Assembly: GCA_002085205.1 (NCBI GenBank)
Contig: NATF01000027.1
Coordinates: forward strand, 1-8,336
Length of the DNA stretch: 8,336 nucleotides
Direction of reading: 5' to 3'
Source: Candidatus Cloacimonas sp. 4484_275
Lineage (GTDB): Bacteria > Cloacimonadota > Cloacimonadia > Cloacimonadales > TCS61
Of the stretch, positions 1 through 6,124 are shown in pieces (positions within the stretch are counted from its first letter, which is position 1; each line of letters opens with the position of its first letter). Both the position numbers and the translations under genes were made by a program. The notes under the pieces were generated by a model, which was given only the letters and a program-made list of their open reading frames with translations, was not told the DNA's origin and did not search any database.

Positions 1-49
1 AGAGTTCTGCATAATTGGGGATTTTAGAAGTTATTTATAGTGTGAAATT

Positions 50-62
50 GTCATCCTGAGCG
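50..62 (+). repeat. Partial extra copy of the left repeat arm
   Basis: The 13 bases GTCATCCTGAGCG here are identical to the start of the 25-bp arm that begins at 71, in the same orientation. It looks like a truncated tandem copy. The heptamer AGTTCTG at 3-9 is also the reverse complement of CAGAACT at 142-148, so an older copy of the element may have been interrupted here. That last step is inference. Confidence 0.6.
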
Positions 63-70
63 TGGTTATT

Positions 71-142
71 GTCATCCTGAGCGAAGTCGAAGGATACAAT
101 AAGGTAAACATTGAATCATCCTTCGACTTCGCTCAGGATGAC
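71..142. repeat. Perfect 25-bp inverted repeat with 22-nt spacer
   Basis: Bases 71-95 and 118-142 are exact reverse complements over 25 bp, separated by 22 AT-rich bases. The arm begins GTCATCCTGAGCG and ends AGTCGAAGGAT. A transcript across it would form a long stem, but no T-run follows the right arm, so it is not a standard intrinsic terminator. Repeats of this style (TCATCCTGAGCGAAGTCGAAGG) recur in intergenic regions of many environmental Bacteroidota-like and Cloacimonadota-like genomes; that is from memory, not searched. A diverged relative lies at 7367-7443. There is no coding capacity, so mobility would need a helper in trans. Confidence 0.85.
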
Positions 143-167
143 AGAACTTAATATAACAAGATATTAT
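138..167 (+). promoter_or_regulatory. Possible sigma70-like promoter at the repeat edge
   Basis: ATGACA at 138-143 (one mismatch to TTGACA) and TATTAT at 162-167 (one mismatch to TATAAT) are separated by 18 bases. Transcription would start near 174, just before the Shine-Dalgarno site at 181. The -35 hexamer lies in the last bases of the inverted repeat. AT-rich DNA yields such matches by chance, and the promoter consensus of this lineage is unknown to me. Confidence 0.25.
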
Positions 168-194
168 CTATTTATTGGTTAGGAGGTAGTCAAG

Positions 195-341
195 ATGATG
201 TTTGAGATTATAACTTATTTGACAATAATGAATTATGAAAAAGACTTATGTCACCTGTTTCAAGGAGGAAGAAATGAAAAGAAAATTTTTGATTTTATTG
301 TTCGGAATAAGTTTCGGTTTAATTATCGCAATTCCGGCTAA
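195..341 (+). other. Possible 48-codon leader ORF with strong RBS
   Basis: AGGAGGT at 181-187, the strongest Shine-Dalgarno match in the window, lies 7 bases before ATG at 195. That start opens a 48-codon frame ending at TAA 339-341. It overlaps the first 68 bases of the secreted-repeat gene in another frame, so its 3' half is a shadow of that gene. The product would begin MMFEIITYLTIMNYEKD and resembles nothing I know. It could be a leader peptide that couples translation to the gene starting at 274, or a remnant start site. No homology supports it. Confidence 0.2.
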
Positions 342-1539
342 AATAAAGTCTTTTACCGATTTCATTATTTCCGATGTCCGACCGCAAATCACAAATGAAT
401 TTTTTCAAGGAACAACCGAAATCAGAGAAGAAAGAATGTCCGAACTTTATATGTATGATTGGATTGACGAATCATGGCGAAATTACTTGAAAGCCGTTTT
501 CCATTATGACGAGGAAGATAATCTTTATATTTTGACGGTTTATCATTGGGATAACAACAATTGGTTTTACGATCATAAACAACTTCTCTTTTACGACGAA
601 AATAACAATATTTCCAACATTCGCATCGAATTATGGAATTCGGGATGGGTTCCGTATTATCAATTTTTTTTCGAATATGACGAAAACAACAACAAGACGG
701 AACAATTGGAACAAGAATATGAAATGATGAGCGGCAGTTGGACAAACACTGTTCTTTACACTTTGGATTACAATGAGGATAATTTGGCAGTGCAAACTCT
801 GGAGCAAAATTGGTTTGACGGAGATTGGCAAAACAACGAAAGACAAAGTTTTTCTTACGAAGACACGAATTTAATCCAAACTCTGGTTGAAAATTGGAAC
901 GGCGAAAACTGGATAATCAGTTTCCGTTATTCTTATTCTTACGACGAAAACGATAACATGATTGAACGCTTAAAAGAAAATTATCTAAATGAAGAATGGC
1001 AGAATGCGGAACTTCTCCTTGATTCTTACGATGAAAACAATAATCTCAGCACGGAATTAATTCAATATTGGTTTATAGACGAATGGTTTAATCTGGATTT
1101 GAATTCCTATACTTATAATCAGGAAAACGATATTTCGGAATTATTGTATCAATCGTGGAACGACGAAAGCTGGGAAAATGATTATAAATGGATTTATTTT
1201 TACGAGGATGTTTCTTCCGTTGAACCGGACGAATTCGTTACACACGATTTTTCCCTTTCCAATTTCCCCAATCCGTTCAAAAATTCGACGGTTATTTCTT
1301 TCAATATTCCCGATAAACAAAACAACCGAACAAGAATTGAAATTTACAATGTAAGAGGGGAAAAAATTAGAAGCTTTCCGATCTCGACCGATTTGAAGTC
1401 TTCGACAAAATTGAAAAGCAAAATAATTTGGAATGGAACGAACAATTCCGGCAAAAAAGTTGCGGCGGGAATTTATTTATATCGTCTTATAATCGACGAA
1501 AAAACGACTATAAACAAAAAATGTGTTTTATTAAACTGA
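274..1539 (+). CDS. Secreted protein with nine 29-residue Trp/YDENNN repeats and C-terminal sorting domain
   Basis: I chose ATG 274 (421 aa) over the in-frame ATG at 235. AAGGAGG at 262-268 sits 5 bases upstream, and the protein then opens with a classic signal peptide (MKRKF, then a hydrophobic stretch to about residue 20). Residues 63-313 are nine tandem units of about 29 residues. Each has a W-x3/4-W pair, roughly ten residues, a Y-D-E-N-N-N-like turn and an alternating hydrophobic strand. The second Trp falls at 68, 97, 125, 156, 185, 213, 242, 271 and 300. Residues 326-421 form a C-terminal sorting or FlgD-like beta domain, with SNFPNPF near 329-335, a WNG near 386-388 and AGIYLYRL near 398-405. 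In the FCB group such domains direct export, usually through type IX secretion, and surface attachment. The repeats suggest a beta-hairpin solenoid; the ligand is unknown. Acidic and aromatic residues dominate. No operon partner is evident. Confidence 0.85.
   Translation: MKRKFLILLFGISFGLIIAIPAKIKSFTDFIISDVRPQITNEFFQGTTEIREERMSELYMYDWIDESWRNYLKAVFHYDEEDNLYILTVYHWDNNNWFYDHKQLLFYDENNNISNIRIELWNSGWVPYYQFFFEYDENNNKTEQLEQEYEMMSGSWTNTVLYTLDYNEDNLAVQTLEQNWFDGDWQNNERQSFSYEDTNLIQTLVENWNGENWIISFRYSYSYDENDNMIERLKENYLNEEWQNAELLLDSYDENNNLSTELIQYWFIDEWFNLDLNSYTYNQENDISELLYQSWNDESWENDYKWIYFYEDVSSVEPDEFVTHDFSLSNFPNPFKNSTVISFNIPDKQNNRTRIEIYNVRGEKIRSFPISTDLKSSTKLKSKIIWNGTNNSGKKVAAGIYLYRLIIDEKTTINKKCVLLN
460..1212 (+). 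repeat. Coding tandem repeat, nine units of about 87 bp
   Basis: This DNA encodes the nine W...W...YDENNN units. Spacing between the second Trp residues is 29, 28, 31, 29, 28, 29, 29 and 29 codons. Unit 4 lacks its first Trp and unit 7 has Tyr in its place. The turn motif weakens to YNED, YEDT, YNQEN and YEDV in some units. The copies are well diverged, so this is an old protein-level duplication and not a recent DNA expansion. Confidence 0.8.
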
Positions 1540-1719
1540 AAAATTTGGTGAATTAAAAAAACGAGGAAAAAAATCTGTTTCGGGAAAAAGGCAAAATTTT
1601 ATATTTTTTTAGGAAAAGCAAATTAAGAAATATTAACGATTGAAGTTGACAGATATAACCTGAAAAAATTCTGTCTTTGAAATAAATAAAAATAAAAGGA
1701 AGAATTTGAGGAGAAAAGC
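1540..1719. other. Intergenic A-rich spacer
   Basis: These 180 bases lie between the repeat protein and the following gene cluster. I see no hairpin with a T-run strong enough to call a terminator for the upstream gene, although a T-rich stretch occurs near 1598-1611. The downstream half holds the weak promoter candidate listed next. No small ORF with a convincing ribosome site was found. Confidence 0.5.
1646..1679 (+). promoter_or_regulatory. Weak promoter candidate before the six-gene cluster
   Basis: TTGACA at 1646-1651 is a perfect -35-type hexamer, but no good TATAAT lies 16-18 bases downstream. TGTCTTTG at 1672-1679 resembles the Bacteroidota -7 element TAnnTTTG with one mismatch, at a plausible distance from TTG. 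The position, 40-70 bases before the DUF6485 start, fits the head of an operon. Whether this lineage uses a Bacteroidota-like sigma factor is unknown. Confidence 0.25.
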
Positions 1720-1911
1720 ATGAATTGCCCGAATAGAGAAAAAAACTTAAAATTTTGCAACTGTTCTTATCCTTGCGCAAAAAAGGGAATGTGCTGCGAA
1801 TGCATTAGTTATCATCGTTCACGCGGCGAACTTCCGGCTTGTTATTTTCCTGATGAAGCGGAAAAAACTTACGACCGTTCCATCGCTTATTTTGTAAAAT
1901 TAAATTCTTAA
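1720..1911 (+). CDS. Small Cys-rich DUF6485-family protein
   Basis: This 63-residue protein opens MNCPNREKNLKFCNC and contains eight cysteines (3, 13, 15, 19, 25, 26, 28, 41) plus His32, followed by a GELPACYFPDEAEKTYDRS segment. The order CxC-x3-C-x5-CCxC...YHR.RGELPAC.FP is what I recall for DUF6485, a short conserved uncharacterised family in anaerobes. The Cys/His spacing suggests a zinc or Fe-S site, but that is inference. There is no signal peptide or membrane segment, so it should be cytoplasmic. GAGGAGA at 1708-1714 gives a good ribosome site 5 bases before ATG. It appears complete and is first in the gene run; the ribBA remnant starts only about 30 bases after its stop. Confidence 0.8.
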   Translation: MNCPNREKNLKFCNCSYPCAKKGMCCECISYHRSRGELPACYFPDEAEKTYDRSIAYFVKLNS

Positions 1912-1940
1912 AAATATTATTTGTTACGGAGAAAAAAAGA

Positions 1941-1988
1941 GATCTGATTTGTTCTGCCGAGCTTATCAGCAAAGAAAAAGTTAATTTT
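1941..1988 (+). other. In-frame remnant of the RibB N-terminus without a start codon
   Basis: The sixteen codons directly before the first ATG read DLICSAELISKEKVNF. They align without gaps to the E. coli RibB segment starting at Asp42 of RENEGD (residues 42-57, from memory). Upstream of 1941 the homology ends abruptly: the codons read VTEKKR where DDEDRENEG is expected. That frame stays open back to 1857 inside the DUF6485 gene but offers no ATG, GTG or TTG start. CTG at 1944 and ATT at 1947 are the only near-start codons, with GGAG at 1928-1931 rather far upstream. This marks a deletion edge. Confidence 0.7.
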
Positions 1989-3047
1989 ATGATTAAAGAA
2001 GCTCGCGGACTTCTCTGCGTTCCCATGTTAGCCGAGCGCTTGCAAAAATTAAATATTCCGCTCATGACGGAAGAAAATACGGAAACTCACGGAACAAAAT
2101 TTACGGTTTCCGTCGATTATAAAAAATCGACAACCGGAATTTCCGCAAAAGAAAGAGCTGCCACCATTCGCGAATTGGCAAATCCTTCCGCAAAACCGGA
2201 CGATTTTTTGCGTCCCGGTCACATTTTTCCGTTGGTTGCCGAAAAAGGCGGAGTATTGAAAAGAGCCGGTCACACGGAAGCTGCCGTAGATTTGGCGATT
2301 TTAGCCGGTTTGCAACCGGTAGGAGCGTTATGCGAAATTATCAATGAAGACGGAGAGATGGCCAGACTTCCGGATTTGGAAAAATTCGCGGCAAAATATG
2401 ATTTGAAATTGATAACGATTCGCGATTTAATCGAATTTCGCAGAAGAACGGAAAATCTTGTGGAAAAAGTGACGGAAGCAAATTTGCCGACAAAATACGG
2501 CGATTTCAAAATAGTTACTTACAAAAGCAAAATTTCCGACGAATATCATATTGCTTTGATTAAAGGAGAAGTTGCCGGAAAGGAAAATGTTCTTGTCCGC
2601 GTTCATTCCGAATGTTTAACCGGAGACGCTCTTTTTTCCACGCGATGTGATTGCGGCGAGCAATTGGAATTTTCTTTCAAAGCGATTGCCGAAGAAGGGA
2701 GCGGCGTTATTCTTTATATGAAACAGGAAGGCAGAGGAATCGGTTTTCTGAATAAAATGAAAGCATATCATCTGCAAGATCACGGACGAGATACGGTGGA
2801 AGCAAATTTGGAACTCGGCTTCAAAGACGATTTGCGGGATTACGGAATCGGCGCTCAAATCCTGAAAGATATCGGTCTCACAACAATCAGGCTTCTCACG
2901 AACAATCCTCGCAAACTCATCGGACTTTCCGGATATGATTTGAAAATCGTGGAGAGAGTCCCGATTGAGGTGAAACCGAAAAAACAAAACATAAATTACC
3001 TGAAAACCAAAAAACTGAAACTCGGTCACATTTTGAACAAAGTGTAA
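1989..3047 (+). CDS. ribBA: RibBA: 3,4-DHBP synthase (5'-truncated) fused to GTP cyclohydrolase II
   Basis: The intact enzyme makes 3,4-dihydroxy-2-butanone 4-phosphate from ribulose 5-phosphate (RibB half) and opens GTP to the first pyrimidine precursor of riboflavin (RibA half), in the cytoplasm. From ATG 1989, residues 1-155 are the RibB half, with RPGHIFPL (His78), RAGHTEAAVDL (His95) and GALCEI (Glu116), matching the essential His136, His153 and Glu174 of E. coli. Residues 165-352 are a complete RibA half: zinc cysteines 209, 220 and 222, QEGRG at 246-250, YGIGAQIL at 285-292 and TNNPRK at 304-309. About 57 N-terminal residues by E. coli count are missing, including the substrate and magnesium site RENEG, so DHBP synthase activity is doubtful while GTP cyclohydrolase II could survive. 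ATG 1989 has no Shine-Dalgarno site and would depend on read-through from DUF6485. Family identity is certain; the real start is not. Confidence 0.9.
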   Translation: MIKEARGLLCVPMLAERLQKLNIPLMTEENTETHGTKFTVSVDYKKSTTGISAKERAATIRELANPSAKPDDFLRPGHIFPLVAEKGGVLKRAGHTEAAVDLAILAGLQPVGALCEIINEDGEMARLPDLEKFAAKYDLKLITIRDLIEFRRRTENLVEKVTEANLPTKYGDFKIVTYKSKISDEYHIALIKGEVAGKENVLVRVHSECLTGDALFSTRCDCGEQLEFSFKAIAEEGSGVILYMKQEGRGIGFLNKMKAYHLQDHGRDTVEANLELGFKDDLRDYGIGAQILKDIGLTTIRLLTNNPRKLIGLSGYDLKIVERVPIEVKPKKQNINYLKTKKLKLGHILNKV

Positions 3048-3064
3048 AATTTCGAGGAATAAAT

Positions 3065-3643
3065 ATGGTTTTGCTAAAAGCATTTTTATTTTTGGTCGCT
3101 AATCTTTTCATAGGTTTTTTGCTTGTTTTTCTCATAAAGGCTTTTCTTTTTTATCCGAGCAAAGAACTATATTTTTTCGGAAAAAAAGTTCCGTTTACCC
3201 CCGCTTTGCTTTACCGAAAAAAAGATTGGCTGATAAATAAAATTACTTCCATGTTGAAAGATTATCTGCGCGATTGCGATAAAACGGACGAACAGACGAA
3301 AATTTCCGAATGGGAAATGTTGGCTTATGAAAAAGCGTGGGAAAAATTTTCCGGAATAGAAAGCATCAAAATTATGCCTGCGTTTTTGAGAAATAAAATC
3401 CGCCAAATGATGTCCGTGATTATTTACGAAATCGTAAAACAATTTTTCCGCAGTTTCGTGCCGTATTTAATCGCCAGATACAATATCGAAAATTATATCG
3501 ATTTGCTTTCAAAAAAACTCGATGTGGACACGCTTTTCATATTTTTTAACAAATATATTTTCAAATATATGTTCATGATTTCTTTGGCGTCTTTTTTCCT
3601 GATAGGAATTTATAATGCCGTTTTCTATCTGATTGTTCATTAA
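3065..3643 (+). CDS. Short membrane protein resembling DUF445
   Basis: This 192-residue protein has an N-terminal membrane helix (about 3-29) and a C-terminal one (about 168-190) around a basic, partly amphipathic middle. Residues 31-52, PSKELYFFGKKVPFTPALLY then RKK, match the signature I recall for DUF445 membrane proteins (a hydrophobic helix, then P.K....G...PFTPG..P.RK). Most DUF445 proteins are longer, or contain a larger helical domain, so this would be a short form. No enzymatic motif is visible and the function is unknown. GAGGA at 3054-3058 lies 6 bases before ATG. It starts 17 bases after ribBA and ends 8 bases before the TolC-family gene, which points to co-transcription with the envelope genes. 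Confidence is high that it is a real gene and moderate for the family. Confidence 0.7.
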   Translation: MVLLKAFLFLVANLFIGFLLVFLIKAFLFYPSKELYFFGKKVPFTPALLYRKKDWLINKITSMLKDYLRDCDKTDEQTKISEWEMLAYEKAWEKFSGIESIKIMPAFLRNKIRQMMSVIIYEIVKQFFRSFVPYLIARYNIENYIDLLSKKLDVDTLFIFFNKYIFKYMFMISLASFFLIGIYNAVFYLIVH

Positions 3644-3651
3644 GAGGAAAT

Positions 3652-4887
3652 ATGAAGAAAATTTTTATTTTAATTATTCTGCTGCCCATTTTTTGCTTTG
3701 CGCAAGAATACACTTTGGAAAATTTAATCGAAATCGGATTGGAAAAATCGATTGATATCAAAGCCGCAAACACCTCATTTTTAAATTCCGAATCCTCTTT
3801 GAGAATAAGCTGGTTGGATTTGCTGCCGAATCTTTCCGTGAATGCTTCCGCTTCCAAATCTCTTTATCCTGAAAACGATTGGATGAAAAACGCGGGAATT
3901 TCTTTGAGTAAAAGCATTCTTTCCAATAATCCCGAATATCTCAACATCAAAAAATCTTTGATAAATTTGCAAAAGGCAAAATTGTCCTTACAAAATAGCC
4001 GAAAAAAGATTGTTTTTAATATCTTCACTAAATATCTGTCGGTTCTGGAAGCACAAAAAAAATTGGAAATCAGGCAGCAAAATTTGCAACTTCAAGAAAA
4101 AATTTATGAACAAACGAAATTGCAATATCAGTCCGGAGAAAAATCATATCTGGAATTGAAACAAAGCGAACTTTCTTTGTTGGATAATCGCATCTCCCTG
4201 AAAGAGGCGGAAAATTCTCTTATCGAAGCCAGAACAAACCTTTTTTCCTATTTGGATTTGAAAGATGAGGATTATCCGTTACGGGAAATCGAATTTACGA
4301 TAGATTCGACGGCTGTTTCTTTTCATGAAAATCTGGATTTGCAAATTCAACAAAAAGATTTGGAAGCGGAAAAGATTTCGCTTTTACAACAAAAACTAAA
4401 TTTCTTTCCGACAATTTCCCTTCAATACGATTATGGCTACGCGAAAAACATTTCAAACGGTTTTTGGGAATTTGACAAATACGATAATTCCCAATCTATT
4501 TCCTTAAATGCTTCTTATTCGATTTTTAATTTAGCGGAAATTCGGGAATCGTATGCACAGGTAAAAAGAAATTTTCTGCTTTCCAAAATTTCTTTCGATA
4601 ATTCCAAAAAAGAATTAAAAGACCAACTTGCCGTTTTGGAAAACGATATTGCCGCTTTGCGACAAACATATAATTTATACAAAGAAAAAATCAAACTGGC
4701 GGAAGAAAATTTGAAAATGGCTCAAACCCAATACGAAATGGGAACCATCAGTCTGCTTGATTTGGAAAAAGCAAAACTCGATTTTCAGAACGCTCAACTC
4801 TCTTTCACGGAGCAACATTACAATCTTTTGAGAAAACAGGAACGGCGAAATTATTTGCTTTCCGAAAAAATTATGAATAAATGGTAA
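3652..4887 (+). CDS. TolC-family outer-membrane efflux/export protein
   Basis: This 411-residue protein has a signal peptide (MKKIFILIILLPIFCFA, cleavage likely before Gln18) and the two-fold repeat of outer-membrane factors. Each half has a long coiled-coil helix pair with the family motif: QYQSGEKSYLEL at 158-169 and QYEMGTISLLDL at 360-371. Short beta segments for the trimeric barrel precede the helices, near LPNLSVNASAS (59-69) and FFPTISLQYDYGY (251-263). Three copies should form a channel from the outer membrane into the periplasm that docks onto an adaptor such as the one encoded at 6125. The length is normal for the family. The GAGGAA ribosome site lies in the 8-base gap after the preceding gene. 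Cys15 is not in a good lipobox, so a lipid anchor is unlikely. The exported substrate cannot be told from sequence. Confidence 0.9.
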   Translation: MKKIFILIILLPIFCFAQEYTLENLIEIGLEKSIDIKAANTSFLNSESSLRISWLDLLPNLSVNASASKSLYPENDWMKNAGISLSKSILSNNPEYLNIKKSLINLQKAKLSLQNSRKKIVFNIFTKYLSVLEAQKKLEIRQQNLQLQEKIYEQTKLQYQSGEKSYLELKQSELSLLDNRISLKEAENSLIEARTNLFSYLDLKDEDYPLREIEFTIDSTAVSFHENLDLQIQQKDLEAEKISLLQQKLNFFPTISLQYDYGYAKNISNGFWEFDKYDNSQSISLNASYSIFNLAEIRESYAQVKRNFLLSKISFDNSKKELKDQLAVLENDIAALRQTYNLYKEKIKLAEENLKMAQTQYEMGTISLLDLEKAKLDFQNAQLSFTEQHYNLLRKQERRNYLLSEKIMNKW

Positions 4888-4899
4888 TCGAGAGGTATA

Positions 4900-6093
4900 A
4901 TGAGAAAAAAAGATGTAATAATTCTGCTGATAATTTTCGTGGTGGCATTTTTTGCTTACAATCGCTATCTTCATAAAAGCAAAGCCATTTCCGTCTTGGA
5001 AAATTCCGAAGAAAACGCTTTGGGAATGCTCAAAACCGTTAGCTCCGAAAAAGATTATGACACCAAAACGGAAGAAACGGAAAAATTATATCGAAGCAGA
5101 GAAAATGCAATAACCAGAGCAGTGGAAAAGGTGGAACCGGCAGTAGTCAGTGTAAACATTATCAAAACTCAAATTATCAGACGCTACATAAATCCCTTTG
5201 ACAATCCTTTTTTCGGTTTTTTTGATAATGTTCCTTACAAACGCGAAGTTCAAGGAATCGGCTCCGGCGTGATTTTCACGGAAGACGGTTATATCATCAC
5301 GAACGCTCATGTGGTGGAAGGCGCCACCAAAATCAAAATTGTTCTTTCCGACAGTCGTTCGTTTGACGGCAAAATCATCGGAATTGACAGCGTTCACGAT
5401 ATTGCCGTTCTCAAAATTGACGGGAAAAATCTGCCTTACGCCGAACTGGGAACATCAAAAGATTTGATTATCGGAGAATGGGCTGTAGCTGTGGGAAATC
5501 CCTACGGTTTTCTGATAAAAGACAGCAAACCGAGCGTAGCCGTCGGCGTAATTTCCGCGGTAAATAGGGATTTTGCGGAAAATAAAAATGGAAAAATTTA
5601 CCGAGGAATGATTCAAACCGACGCTGCCATCAATCCGGGAAACAGCGGCGGACCACTCGTGAACATAAACGGCGAAGTAATCGGAATCAACACTTTTATT
5701 CTTTCCGAATCCGGCGGCAGTATCGGAATCGGTTTTGCCATTCCTATCGATAAAGTGAAAAAACTGGCGAAGGAATTGATCGAGCATGGCAAAGTCAGAG
5801 ATATTTGGTATGGCTTCAAAGTGCAAGACATCAACCCGCTTTTGGCAAATTATATGAATTTGGATTCCACGGACGGCGTAATGGTTGCTTATGTGGAAAA
5901 AGGAAGTCCCGTGAGCAAAGCCGGTTTGAAAAAAGGTGATGTTATTGTCGGTATCAATGATATTCCCGTTAAAAACACTTCCGATGCGGAATTGGCGATT
6001 TCCGATGTGGCGGTGGGAGATACTATCAGATTGAAAGTAAAACGAGGAAGAAAAATTCTGGAAATATCCTATCCGGCGGTAGAATACAGATAA
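4900..6093 (+). CDS. htrA: Membrane-anchored HtrA/Deg serine protease with one PDZ domain
   Basis: This 397-residue protein is a trypsin-fold protease of the HtrA family, which cleaves or chaperones misfolded envelope proteins in the periplasm. Residues 6-20 are one hydrophobic helix, probably an uncleaved anchor, followed by a charged linker to about 65. The protease domain has the full triad: His137 in TNAHVVEGA, Asp167 in HDIAVLKID and Ser249 in NPGNSGGPL. An activation-loop segment with PFDNPFFGFFD lies at 99-109, as in DegP-like proteins. One PDZ domain spans about 302-393, with the GSPVSKAGLKKGDVIVGIN core. A single PDZ and an anchor recall DegS or gram-positive HtrA more than two-PDZ DegP. 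AGAGG at 4891-4895 precedes ATG by 4 bases and the gene starts 12 bases after the TolC gene. Its place between two pump parts suggests quality control of that assembly, or general stress co-expression; both are inference. Confidence 0.92.
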   Translation: MRKKDVIILLIIFVVAFFAYNRYLHKSKAISVLENSEENALGMLKTVSSEKDYDTKTEETEKLYRSRENAITRAVEKVEPAVVSVNIIKTQIIRRYINPFDNPFFGFFDNVPYKREVQGIGSGVIFTEDGYIITNAHVVEGATKIKIVLSDSRSFDGKIIGIDSVHDIAVLKIDGKNLPYAELGTSKDLIIGEWAVAVGNPYGFLIKDSKPSVAVGVISAVNRDFAENKNGKIYRGMIQTDAAINPGNSGGPLVNINGEVIGINTFILSESGGSIGIGFAIPIDKVKKLAKELIEHGKVRDIWYGFKVQDINPLLANYMNLDSTDGVMVAYVEKGSPVSKAGLKKGDVIVGINDIPVKNTSDAELAISDVAVGDTIRLKVKRGRKILEISYPAVEYR

Positions 6094-6124
6094 TAAAAAT
6101 TTTATAATTTTTCAGGGAGTTTTG

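Noticed and set aside
235..273. Upstream in-frame ATG at 235 as start of the repeat protein
   Set aside because: It has no Shine-Dalgarno site and puts 13 polar residues before a proper signal peptide; ATG 274 has AAGGAGG 5 bases upstream.
1912..1988. FMN riboswitch before ribBA
   Set aside because: Only about 30 bases of non-homologous sequence remain between the DUF6485 stop and the RibB homology, too short for an RFN element, and none of its helices are visible.
1857..1990. Frameshift fusion of DUF6485 to RibBA, since the ribBA frame stays open back to 1857
   Set aside because: No convincing slippery heptamer in the right phase, DUF6485 looks complete to its stop, and codons before 1941 in that frame resemble neither family.
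2616..3135. Minus-strand open frames opposite ribBA
   Set aside because: They mirror a well-conserved plus-strand gene, lack ribosome sites and show no recognisable motifs.
3652..3700. Lipoprotein signal in the TolC-family protein because of Cys15
   Set aside because: The residues before it are PIF, which lack the small residue a lipobox needs; a type I site after CFA fits better.
6122..6124. TTG 6122 as start of the adaptor gene
   Set aside because: ATG directly follows at 6125 with better spacing from AGGGAG; adding one residue changes nothing.
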